Origin: Chloroflexota bacterium
GTDB taxonomy: Bacteria > Chloroflexota > Dehalococcoidia > Plut-88900
Assembly (NCBI GenBank): GCA_022566235.1
Contig: JADFJI010000078.1
Span: 1 to 8,332 of the forward strand
Length of the DNA: 8,332 bases
Direction: 5' to 3'
A model generated the notes under the pieces. It made no database searches. It had not been told where the DNA came from and was given only the letters and a program-made list of their open reading frames with translations. Made by a program: the position numbers and the translations under genes. How positions within the stretch are numbered: the first letter of the stretch is position 1; each line of letters begins with the position of its first letter. Positions 1-5,799 of the stretch are shown piece after piece.

Positions 1-405
1 GGCCGGCAGGTGGCGGAGCTGGGGGCCAAGGGCAACGTAGAGTCCATTGTGAGCGCGCTCCGGCAAGCCCTGAATGGTGTAGGAGCCTCCGGCAACGCAG
101 GCCGAGACCCCTGGTACTTCCCCACCATCGGGGAGTATTCCACCCTGCTGGAGCAGCATGGCCTGTCTGTCACCTATGCCCACCATTTCTCTCGACCAAC
201 GCCCCTCGAAGGCGGGGCCAAGGGGCTGAGCCGGTGGCTGGAGATGTTCGCCTTCGACTTCCTCCAAGACCTACCAGGTGACAAGAGGAGAGAGGTAGTC
301 CAGCGGGTGGAGAAGGCGCTCCGGCCACGCCTGTACCGGGATGGGCAGTGGGTGGCCGATTATCGTCGCCTCAGGGTGAAGGCCGTTAAAGGTGTACTGG
401 ACTAG
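1..405 (+). CDS. SAM-dependent methyltransferase, C-terminal part (5' end outside window)
   Basis: The frame is open from base 1 and ends at TAG 403-405, so only about the last 134 residues are seen. The start lies outside the window. The visible part begins GRQVAELGAKGNVESI, which resembles the stretch after the Rossmann core in trans-aconitate methyltransferase-like class I enzymes, where a G-GKGN segment is usual. It continues with a W-Y/F-P segment (WYFPTIGEYSTLLEQHG) and a helical C-terminal cap (GLSRWLEMFAFDFL, then KRREVVQRVEKALRP). Those features are typical of small-molecule methyltransferases of this group. The SAM-binding motifs would be upstream, so they cannot be checked and the substrate is unknown. 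No convincing terminator follows. The next gene has its own promoter, so this gene is probably a separate unit. Confidence 0.75.
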   Translation, partial: GRQVAELGAKGNVESIVSALRQALNGVGASGNAGRDPWYFPTIGEYSTLLEQHGLSVTYAHHFSRPTPLEGGAKGLSRWLEMFAFDFLQDLPGDKRREVVQRVEKALRPRLYRDGQWVADYRRLRVKAVKGVLD

Positions 406-448
406 TACTTAGTCACGTTGTTAACAAAACAAAATGCTGTACAAAGTT

Positions 449-527
449 CCCCGCTAGTCCTTCGACAGGCTCAGGATGAGCGGGGATTCCAATCCGCTCG
501 TGGTGAGCTAGTCGAACCATAGCGGGG
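449..527. repeat. Long imperfect inverted repeat (foldback element)
   Basis: The outer arms CCCCGCTA (449-456) and TAGCGGGG (520-527) are perfect 8-base complements. The inner arms 461-483 and 494-516 are complementary at 18 of 23 positions and enclose a 10-base loop (484-493). The left inner arm begins TTCGACAGGCTCAGGATGAG. The whole 79-base unit would fold into one long hairpin in DNA or RNA. It lies wholly between genes and has no T-tract, so it is not a standard intrinsic terminator. It is most like a REP- or MITE-type intergenic repeat. Related core sequence recurs at 541-560 and 2957-2973. Confidence 0.7.
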
Positions 528-540
528 GCTCCATGACCTG

Positions 541-560
541 CCCTGAGTGACATCGAAGGG
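541..560 (-). repeat. Diverged copy of the CTTCGA...CTCAGG core
   Basis: CCCTGAGTGACATCGAAGGG is a diverged reverse-complement copy of the core found at 460-475 (CTTCGACAGGCTCAGG). It keeps the CCCTGAG and TCGAAGGG ends and differs in the middle. It sits just upstream of the promoter of the DUF59 gene. It may be the remains of a second foldback unit. Confidence 0.45.
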
Positions 561-600
561 ATGGTCGAAACTGTCATTAAATGCTCTCAGCACACTTCCT

Positions 601-628
601 TTGACCGGCTACCCAATTGAGTTATAAT
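601..628 (+). promoter_or_regulatory. Sigma70-type promoter for the DUF59 gene
   Basis: TTGACC (601-606) and a perfect TATAAT (623-628) are separated by 16 bases. This is close to the vegetative sigma consensus. Transcription would start near 635, leaving a leader of about 25 bases before the ATG at 660. A strong Shine-Dalgarno sequence AAGGAGG (649-655) sits four bases upstream of the start codon. It is the clearest promoter in the window. Confidence 0.7.
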
Positions 629-659
629 CTAGTAAGCATTTCATCTGTAAGGAGGAGAT

Positions 660-968
660 ATGGCTACCGTAACCGAGACCGAAGTCTACACAGCCCTGAA
701 AGATATCTATGACCCGGAGATTCCCATGATCAGCATCGTGGACCTGGGCCTGATATACGAGGTTAAGGTCGATGAAGGGGACGTACACGTGACCATGTCC
801 CTCACCGCCCAGGGTTGCCCCATGTCTGGTACCATCGGTGGTACCTGCACCGAAGCTATCGAAGCGATCCCCGGGGTGAAAAAGGCCAGTGTCGATATCG
901 TGTGGGAACCGGCCTGGACCCCCGAAATGATCACCGAAGAGGGGAAGAGGGCCCTGGGCTGGGAGTAA
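660..968 (+). CDS. MIP18/DUF59 family iron-sulfur cluster assembly protein (PaaD/SufT-like)
   Basis: This is a complete 102-residue protein, the usual length for single-domain DUF59 proteins. It carries the family hallmarks: DPEIP at residues 18-22, VDLGLIY at 27-33, and the T-x3-C-P motif at T49-C53-P54 containing the reactive cysteine. The C-terminal WEPAWTPEMI stretch is also typical. Family members help assemble or deliver Fe-S clusters in the cytoplasm, usually with SUF or Mrp-type ATPases. PaaD relatives act in phenylacetate oxidation, but no paa genes are here. The ATG at 660 follows AAGGAGG (649-655) and the promoter at 601-628, so the start is well supported. The next + strand gene encodes an Mrp/NBP35 ATPase 239 bases downstream, which fits a Fe-S role. 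The exact client is unknown. Confidence 0.92.
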   Translation: MATVTETEVYTALKDIYDPEIPMISIVDLGLIYEVKVDEGDVHVTMSLTAQGCPMSGTIGGTCTEAIEAIPGVKKASVDIVWEPAWTPEMITEEGKRALGWE

Positions 969-999
969 GCGCCCGGCTTAGACCCGATCTACCGCTTCG

Positions 1000-1018
1000 T
1001 CCTTCTGTTATGGAAGGA
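1000..1018 (+). terminator. Weak hairpin after the DUF59 gene
   Basis: TCCTTC (1000-1005) pairs with GAAGGA (1013-1018) around a 7-base loop, 31 bases past the stop codon. No T-tract follows. It could slow or end transcription or shape the 3' end of the mRNA, but it is not a canonical intrinsic terminator. Confidence 0.2.
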
Positions 1019-1047
1019 TCATGACCTGCTTCGGCAAGCTCCATTCG

Positions 1048-1064
1048 ACCTGCTCAAGGCAGGT
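1048..1064. repeat. Small perfect inverted repeat
   Basis: ACCTGC (1048-1053) and GCAGGT (1059-1064) are perfect complements around the 5-base loop TCAAG. Just upstream, CTTCGGCAAGCTC (1029-1041) and ATTCGACCTGCTCAAGG (1043-1059) look like decayed versions of the CTTCGA...CTCAGG intergenic repeat. No T-tract follows. The stretch between the DUF59 gene and mrp shows no other supported feature. Confidence 0.35.
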
Positions 1065-1207
1065 AGGGTGAGGGGATAAGCTCAGTTATGTTAAGTGTTT
1101 TGCGCCATGTACGGTATGCGCGTCGAGGAGCGGCTTTTGTGGTTATGCGCAGTTAAGGACGCAGTGAAAACACCCCCGTCGAGTTCGAGATAGAGGAAGA
1201 ACAGAAC

Positions 1208-2068
1208 ATGCCAGAGCCGCTACAAGCCATCGTTGGCAAGAAGAAGATGACGGACCAGGACAAGGCGCGCATCGAGGCGATGAAGCGCAACTGGGACCAG
1301 AGGCGCAAGGTCAGCCAGAACCTGGATAAGATCAAGAACAAGATAGCGGTCTATAGCGGCAAGGGGGGCGTGGGCAAGACCACCATAGCGGTGAACCTGG
1401 CGGTGCTGCTGGCCCAGCAGGGACACAAGGTAGGGCTTCTGGACGCGGATATTGACTGCCCCAACGTGATCCGGATGCTTCACATGCACTCGGGCCCTAC
1501 GTCGGGGGAGAACGGCCAACTGGTGCCCGCGGAGAGGTACGGCGTCAAGGTCATGTCCATGGGTTTCTTCCAGAAGGATGAGCTGGAGGCGATAATCTGG
1601 CGCGGCCCCATGATCCACAATGCTATTAACCAGTTCCTGGAACTGACCGAGTGGGGAGAGTTGGACTACCTGGTCGTAGACCTGCCACCCGGCACCTCCG
1701 ATGCCCCCCTGACAATCATGCAGGTGCTCAAGCTGGACGGCTTCATAGTGATTACCACCCCTCAGGACCTGTCGTATATAGACGCGGTCCGGTCCATAAA
1801 TATGATCCGCAAGATGAACGTCAACATCCTGGGAGTAGTGGAGAACATGTCGGGGGAGATATTCGGCCACGGAGCCGGAGAGACCATAAGTGAGCGGATG
1901 AAAATCAAGTTCCTGGGCAGGCTGGAGCTGAACAAGGCCTACGGGGACATGTCGGCGCCGGTGATCCTCCGAGACGAGTCGATTCGGAAGGATTTCGAGG
2001 CGCTGCTGGCTGAAGCGCTAATGGGCCTGAACAACTCCGGGACAGAATCTAGCGGCCCATCGAAGTAG
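1208..2068 (+). CDS. mrp: Mrp/NBP35 (ApbC) family P-loop ATPase, Fe-S cluster carrier type
   Basis: The 286-residue protein has a deviant Walker A GKGGVGKTT at residues 51-59 with signature lysine K52. It has a switch I segment DADIDCPN at 79-86 and the strongly conserved Walker B/switch II LVVDLPPGTSD at 155-165. TTPQDLSYIDA and the C-terminal ENMSGEIFGHGAGE (212-225) are Mrp hallmarks. Family members bind Fe-S clusters and hand them to apoproteins in the cytoplasm. The CxxC pair that normally follows ENMS is absent here, and C84 is the only cysteine in the protein. Residues 1-45 form a charged, probably helical extension. The start at 1208 follows a modest GAGGA (1193-1197). The same frame stays open and protein-like back to a stop at 1154-1156, so the N-terminus may be longer. 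Its 3' end overlaps the convergent SDR gene by 20 bases. Family assignment is secure; the biochemical role is inferred. Confidence 0.9.
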   Translation: MPEPLQAIVGKKKMTDQDKARIEAMKRNWDQRRKVSQNLDKIKNKIAVYSGKGGVGKTTIAVNLAVLLAQQGHKVGLLDADIDCPNVIRMLHMHSGPTSGENGQLVPAERYGVKVMSMGFFQKDELEAIIWRGPMIHNAINQFLELTEWGELDYLVVDLPPGTSDAPLTIMQVLKLDGFIVITTPQDLSYIDAVRSINMIRKMNVNILGVVENMSGEIFGHGAGETISERMKIKFLGRLELNKAYGDMSAPVILRDESIRKDFEALLAEALMGLNNSGTESSGPSK

Positions 2069-2876
2069 TTACCCCGCCATCTATGACGATGGTCTGGCCT
2101 GTGACGTAGGCCGAGGCGTCGGAGGCCAGGTAAACGGCCAGGAGCCCCAACTCCCTCAGATCGCCACCGCGCCTCATCGGTATACTCTTCAGCAGACGTT
2201 CCCTCAACACCTCGTTCTCAAACTCGGGCGCCATCATATCGGTGTGAAATGCGCCCGGCGCTATAGCGTTTACGGTGATGTTGCTTCGGGCCCACTCCAG
2301 CGCCAGACTCCGGGTGAGGCCGATAATGGCCGCCTTGGACGTGGAGTAGAGGCTATGGAACTGTACCCCCCTCAGACCTTCCACAGACGCGATGTTAATG
2401 ATACGACCCCACTTCTGGTTAAGCATGTGGGGCGCCACGGCCCGGGTACACAGGAAAGCGCTGGTCAGATTGGAGTCCAGCACGTAGCGCCACTCCTCAT
2501 CACTGGTAGGCACGAAGAAATCGGGCCCTAGCCAGGGGGCATCGGGTGCGAAGCCCGGTATGGGGACCAGGGGCTTCACTATTGCGACGCCTGCGTTGTT
2601 CACCAGAATATCTATCTTCTGGAACTCCGCCATCGTCCTCTGGACCATGGCCTGGACATCTTTATCCTTCTGGACATTGGTAGGGACCGCCAGGGCCCGC
2701 CTGCCCAGGTCTCGGACCTCAGAGGCCGTCTGCTCGATATCCTTGGCGGTCCTGGCCGCGGCGACTATATCCGCGCCGGCCTCGGCCAGGGTCAGCGCGA
2801 TGGCCTTACCGATGCCTCGACTGGCCCCCGTGACTATTGCGACCCTACCCTCCAGATTGAACTCTGGCAGAGCCAT
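2049..2876 (-). CDS. Short-chain dehydrogenase/reductase (FabG/gluconate dehydrogenase-like)
   Basis: This is a complete 275-residue classical SDR. The cofactor motif TGASRGIG is at residues 16-23, NNAG at 93-96, the catalytic set is N136, S164, Y177 and K181 (YSTSK), and the PG motif follows in NAIAPGAFHTDM. It ends in the usual VTGQTIVIDGG. R20 in the glycine loop and R42 after the second strand suggest NADP(H) preference, which is inference. About 20 residues rich in Pro, Gly and aromatics (103-124) are inserted after NNAG, before the helix carrying N136. They may shape the substrate pocket. AGAGGAG (2884-2890, complement) lies 7 bases before the ATG and fixes the start. The gene stands alone on this strand, and its 3' end overlaps mrp tail to tail by 20 bases. 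The substrate cannot be told from sequence; FabG-like reductase or sugar-alcohol dehydrogenase are both possible. Confidence 0.9.
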   Translation of the reverse strand: MALPEFNLEGRVAIVTGASRGIGKAIALTLAEAGADIVAAARTAKDIEQTASEVRDLGRRALAVPTNVQKDKDVQAMVQRTMAEFQKIDILVNNAGVAIVKPLVPIPGFAPDAPWLGPDFFVPTSDEEWRYVLDSNLTSAFLCTRAVAPHMLNQKWGRIINIASVEGLRGVQFHSLYSTSKAAIIGLTRSLALEWARSNITVNAIAPGAFHTDMMAPEFENEVLRERLLKSIPMRRGGDLRELGLLAVYLASDASAYVTGQTIVIDGGVTTSMGR

Positions 2877-2917
2877 CGACTGTCTCCTCTATATGAGATT
2901 GTGGGTACTAGCAGGGT

Positions 2918-2936
2918 GTTGAAAAACTCTTTCAAC
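2918..2936. repeat. Perfect 7-bp hairpin upstream of the SDR gene
   Basis: GTTGAAA (2918-2924) and TTTCAAC (2930-2936) are perfect complements around the loop AACTC. It lies 42 bases upstream of the SDR start codon and could be an operator or part of the leader. It could equally be one end of a degraded mobile element. No T-tract marks it as a terminator. Confidence 0.4.
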
Positions 2937-2956
2937 CATCCCCCTGGCCCCCTTCC

Positions 2957-2973
2957 CTTCGATAGACTCAGGA
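2957..2973 (+). repeat. Copy of the CTTCGA(C/T)AG(G/A)CTCAGGA repeat core
   Basis: CTTCGATAGACTCAGGA matches the sequence at 460-476, the left arm of the long foldback element, at 15 of 17 positions. Both differences are transitions. The matching right arm seen at 494-516 is not present here, so this looks like a solo or truncated copy. Confidence 0.5.
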
Positions 2974-3010
2974 CAGGCCTGGCCAGGAATGGGGAAGAAT
3001 TTTATCTGAG

Positions 3011-3045
3011 TCCCGACAAGCCCCGAATATCGGGACAAGTCGGGA
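3011..3045. repeat. Imperfect palindrome, unit 1 of a pair
   Basis: TCCCGAC (3011-3017) and GTCGGGA (3039-3045) are perfect complements. Inside them CCCGA (3022-3026) and TCGGG (3030-3034) pair around the 3-base loop ATA. Bases 3016-3044 match 3066-3094 in the neighbouring unit at 24 of 29 positions. Confidence 0.65.
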
Positions 3046-3052
3046 TCAGACT

Positions 3053-3094
3053 CCCGGCAATCCCCACAAGTCCTGAGTATTGGGACAAGCCGGG
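3053..3094. repeat. Imperfect palindrome, unit 2 of a pair
   Basis: CCCGGC (3053-3058) pairs with GCCGGG (3089-3094). Inside, GTCC (3070-3073) pairs with GGAC (3083-3086). It is a diverged direct repeat of unit 1 at an offset of exactly 50 bases. All five differences in the aligned 29 bases are transitions, and two of them (the C/T pairs at 3021/3071 and 3040/3090) lie at the edges of the arms. The pair looks like an intergenic repeat cluster and not a CRISPR, since there are only two units and the gap between them is also related sequence. Confidence 0.6.
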
Positions 3095-3236
3095 GCTGCA
3101 CACCCTATCTTCCGCAGCCTGCTAAGCACCATTGTATTATTTCGCATATGCTCCGGGTCTCAAGATCCCGCCAGCGCTATCTCCTCAGCCGGGAGCAGGC
3201 AGCCGAGACAGGTAGATGGAGGAGAAACGAGTATCC

Positions 3237-5099
3237 TTATGATGAGGTCGGAATGTCCTCCTGGCGGGGCTCGGGGCTTCGACTCCGGCCCGGCAAACGC
3301 TCTCTGATCCTTCTGACACCCCTGGTTACCTGGCCCTGGAGGTAGTTCACCTCTTTCATTACGGCTGCCCGATAGTGAGAGCTGTATTCCCCCATCCTGC
3401 GATACTTCTTATATCGCTCCTTGACCAGCTTCTTGATAGAGACGCCCTGGACCCGGAGGAGTTCCCTGACCAGAAGTCTCTGGAGCTGGTGTGCCGCCTC
3501 ATCGGGGTGGAGATGCGCTCCGCCCTCGGGCTCCGGCACCACCACGTCGATGATGCCCAGCTTTTTGCAGTCCCGAGCGGTAAGCTTCAGGGCCGGGGTC
3601 ACCTCCTCGGCCTTGTTGGGGTCCCCGTAAAGGAGGGTGGCCGCCCCTTCTGGCGAAATTGGAGAATAGATAGCGTTCTCCAGCATGAGAATCGTATCGG
3701 CCACGCCGAAGGCCAATGCCCCCTCACTCCCACCTTCGCCTATGATGACGGAAATGACAGGGGTAGGCAGGTCGGAAAGGAGGGCCAAGGTGCCGGCGAT
3801 GGCGTTGCCCAGACCTCGCTCCTCGGACTCCAGTGAGGGTAGGGGGCCTGGGGTGTCGATGAAGGTGACCAGGGGCAGCTTAAACTGGGCGGCCATACGC
3901 ATGGCCCGCTGGGCCTTTCGGAAACCCTCGGGGCTGGAACGGCCCCGATTTCTTCGGCCTGCGTCCTCGCCGTGACCTTTCTCCTGTCCTACTACTACCA
4001 CGGCCTGCCCGCCCAGATAACCCAGGCCCACTACAACTGCACCGTCGTCTCCATATGTCCGATCGCCATGAAGCTCGATAAAGCTGGAAATGACACGGCC
4101 TATGTAGTCCAGAGAGGTGGGCCGGTCCTGGTGACGGGCCAGCCTGACCCGTTCCCACGCCGTTTCCCTTCCCTCCTGGCTGTAGGTGTACTGTTTGCTC
4201 TTGCCGCGGATAGCCACCTTGTACTGGGAGGAGAGCATATCCAGCAATAGGGACAGCATATCCGGCAGCCGGTCCCTGGCGACCACGTGGTCGATCATGC
4301 CGTGCTTGAGGTGGGAGCCAGAGGTGTGGGCCCCCATAGGCAATGGGGCCACAGTGCTCTCCTCAACCATTCTCAGGGGAGCGAACCCCACCAGGGCGTC
4401 GGGCTCCGCCAGGATAACATCGGCCATGTTGGCGAAGCTGGCGTATACCTGGCCGGTGGTGGGGTTGGCCAGGACGGATATGAAAGGAATCCCGGGCTTC
4501 TGAAGGCGCTTGGCGGCTGCCACCGTCTTCGCCATCTGCATCAGGGAGAGGACCCCTTCCTGGATTCTGGTGCCACCGCTGGTGACAACGGTCACAATGG
4601 GCAGCTTCTTCTTGACCGCCGTTTCGAAGGCCAGGGTCACTTTCTCGCCTACGACGCATCCCATGCTGCCGCCCAAGAACCCGAAATCCAGGACCACTAT
4701 GACGGTGGGACAACCCTTTATCTCACACAAGCCGGTTACCGCCGCCTCCGTCAACCCGGTCATCCGCTGGGCCTCGAACAGCTTCTTTTTGTAGGAGACC
4801 CCGCCTGAGAATGAGAGAGGGTTAAGGGAGATGAGGGACCTGTTGAGCTCCTTAAAGGTGCCATCGTCGGCCAGGAGCTGAATCCGCTCCCTTGCCGAAA
4901 TGTTGAAGTGGAAGCCACAGTCGTGGCAGACCCGATACCTCTGAAAAGAGTCCGAATCTGCCAGATCGATACCGCACGAGAGGCAGTTCTTGGCCTCGGG
5001 CTCCGGGGCGCCTTTGCCCCCTCTACTCCTCCCGATGAAGGAGCTCAGGAAGTCGACCAGCCGTCGGGCCCCCTGTCTGCTAGCCAAAGTCCTCGTCAT
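3237..5099 (-). CDS. accDA: Acetyl-CoA carboxylase carboxyltransferase, AccD-AccA fusion
   Basis: One 620-residue protein joins the beta (AccD) and alpha (AccA) subunits, which are separate in E. coli. It moves the carboxyl group from carboxybiotin to acetyl-CoA, giving malonyl-CoA for fatty-acid synthesis. The AccD half (about 1-300) has the zinc ribbon C39/C42/C58/C61, GGSMGCVVGEK (143-153), SGGTRIQEG (174-182) and NPTTGQVYASFA. The AccA half starts near 310 with AWERVRLARH. It continues with FIELHGDR (340-347), PEGFRKAQR, IDTPG (414-418), EERG (426-429), GEGGSEGALA (454-463) and SPISPEG. Both glycine-rich loops carry a substitution (GG to GQ, SGG to SEG). About 30 basic, disordered-looking residues end the protein. 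The ATG overlaps the end of ftsK by 20 bases, with only a weak GAG upstream, so translation is probably coupled. The biotin carboxylase and BCCP genes are not in the window. Confidence 0.93.
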   Translation of the reverse strand: MTRTLASRQGARRLVDFLSSFIGRSRGGKGAPEPEAKNCLSCGIDLADSDSFQRYRVCHDCGFHFNISARERIQLLADDGTFKELNRSLISLNPLSFSGGVSYKKKLFEAQRMTGLTEAAVTGLCEIKGCPTVIVVLDFGFLGGSMGCVVGEKVTLAFETAVKKKLPIVTVVTSGGTRIQEGVLSLMQMAKTVAAAKRLQKPGIPFISVLANPTTGQVYASFANMADVILAEPDALVGFAPLRMVEESTVAPLPMGAHTSGSHLKHGMIDHVVARDRLPDMLSLLLDMLSSQYKVAIRGKSKQYTYSQEGRETAWERVRLARHQDRPTSLDYIGRVISSFIELHGDRTYGDDGAVVVGLGYLGGQAVVVVGQEKGHGEDAGRRNRGRSSPEGFRKAQRAMRMAAQFKLPLVTFIDTPGPLPSLESEERGLGNAIAGTLALLSDLPTPVISVIIGEGGSEGALAFGVADTILMLENAIYSPISPEGAATLLYGDPNKAEEVTPALKLTARDCKKLGIIDVVVPEPEGGAHLHPDEAAHQLQRLLVRELLRVQGVSIKKLVKERYKKYRRMGEYSSHYRAAVMKEVNYLQGQVTRGVRRIRERLPGRSRSPEPRQEDIPTSS

Positions 5100-5799
5100 C
5101 CAATCTCGACTTTAGCACCTTGCGAGACTTGCCCGGCTCGCCCGGCTCCACTATTCCCTGCTCTTCCAGCTGGTCCAGTAGTTTGGCCGCCTTTGGGTAT
5201 CCTATTCCCAAACGCCTCTGCAGGAGAGAGGCAGAGATGCTCTTGTAGCTCAGGCTCAGGGCCCGAGCTTTGACGAACATCCGGTCTTCATTGCTATGCA
5301 CCTCGTTCAGGGTGGAAGAGGCGACGGGGGAAGGCCTTTCAGAAAGCGAGGCCCCGACCGGTCCGTTGGACGATCCACGGTCCGGGGGCGAGGACTGGAG
5401 CTCCTCTATGGTGGGCAAGGACGGTGCTCCGCCACGCCGGTGACTCCAGAAGTAGACGATTCTCTCCACCTCCTGCTCAGATACGTACACTCCTTGCAGT
5501 CGCCTGGGTTTCGAAGCATCTGAAGGCAGGTACAGCATGTCCCCTCGGCCAAGCAGTTTTTCCGCCCCGGGGGTATCCAGTATTACCCGTGAATCCATCA
5601 TCGACGTGACAGCAAAGCTTATCCTGGTGGGGAAATTAGCCTTGATCAGGCCGGTTATAACATTCACCGACGGTCTCTGGGTGGCTACTATGAGGTGGAT
5701 ACCGGTGGCTCTGCCCATCTGGGCCAGACGGGTCAGGGACTGCTCTACTTCAAAGGGGGCCATGGTCATCAAGTCCGCCAGCTCGTCGATGACCACCAC
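5080..5799 (-). CDS. ftsK: FtsK/SpoIIIE DNA translocase, C-terminal fragment after a frameshift
   Basis: This frame carries the second half of FtsK, from the Walker B strand (VVIDELADLM, first residues) to the end. It contains the motor segments MGRATGIHLIVATQRPSVN (28-46), SRVILDTPGAEKLLGRGDML and LQGVYVSEQEV. After a low-complexity linker comes the winged-helix gamma domain (about 172-232, FVKARALSLSYKSISASLLQ...GYPKAAKLLDQLEEQGIV). In known FtsK proteins that domain reads polar DNA sequences and contacts XerD. No independent start is likely. The GTG at 5797-5799 has no ribosome binding site and lies inside a conserved strand. The piece is the continuation of the frame at 5769-7508 after a 1-base shift. 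Its stop codon overlaps the start of accDA. If the shift is real, this half is probably not made unless ribosomes slip. Confidence 0.88.
   Translation of the reverse strand: MVVIDELADLMTMAPFEVEQSLTRLAQMGRATGIHLIVATQRPSVNVITGLIKANFPTRISFAVTSMMDSRVILDTPGAEKLLGRGDMLYLPSDASKPRRLQGVYVSEQEVERIVYFWSHRRGGAPSLPTIEELQSSPPDRGSSNGPVGASLSERPSPVASSTLNEVHSNEDRMFVKARALSLSYKSISASLLQRRLGIGYPKAAKLLDQLEEQGIVEPGEPGKSRKVLKSRLDDEDFG

Larger units (their letters stand above)
2877..3236. other. 360-base intergenic stretch with repeats, no gene seen
   Basis: This stretch lies between the SDR gene's start and the accDA stop codon. It holds the SDR ribosome binding site, a small hairpin (2918-2936), one copy of the CTTCGA...CTCAGGA repeat core (2957-2973) and two related palindromic units (3011-3045 and 3053-3094). 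The short open frames in it run through the repeats, lack family motifs and have no convincing ribosome binding sites. Bases 3100-3236 show no feature I can support. I see no clear terminator for accDA. Confidence 0.6.

Noticed and set aside
449..527. Intrinsic terminator of the methyltransferase gene
   Set aside because: The stem is long but imperfect and is followed by GC-rich sequence and not a T-tract. Arm sequence recurs elsewhere, which fits a repeat family better.
660..968. PaaD of a phenylacetate oxidation cluster
   Set aside because: No paaA, paaB, paaC or paaE homologue is adjacent. The neighbour is an Mrp ATPase, which favours a general Fe-S role.
1107..1193. 28-codon open frame between the DUF59 gene and mrp
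   Set aside because: No ribosome binding site and no recognisable sequence. Its second half is out-of-frame with what looks like the mrp leader region.
1220..1870. 216-codon open frame on the - strand opposite mrp
   Set aside because: Mirror of the mrp coding frame with a His/Val/Leu-rich composition and no recognisable domain.
3011..3094. Possible CRISPR-like repeats
   Set aside because: Only two diverged units, each palindromic, with the intervening bases also related. No further repeats and no cas genes.
2889..3101. 70-codon open frame on the - strand upstream of the SDR gene
   Set aside because: It runs through the palindromic and CTTCGA repeats and would translate them. No ribosome binding site or protein-like pattern.
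3375..4808. Several + strand open frames opposite accDA
   Set aside because: The - strand frame is conserved from end to end as AccD-AccA. The opposite frames overlap one another and carry no motifs.
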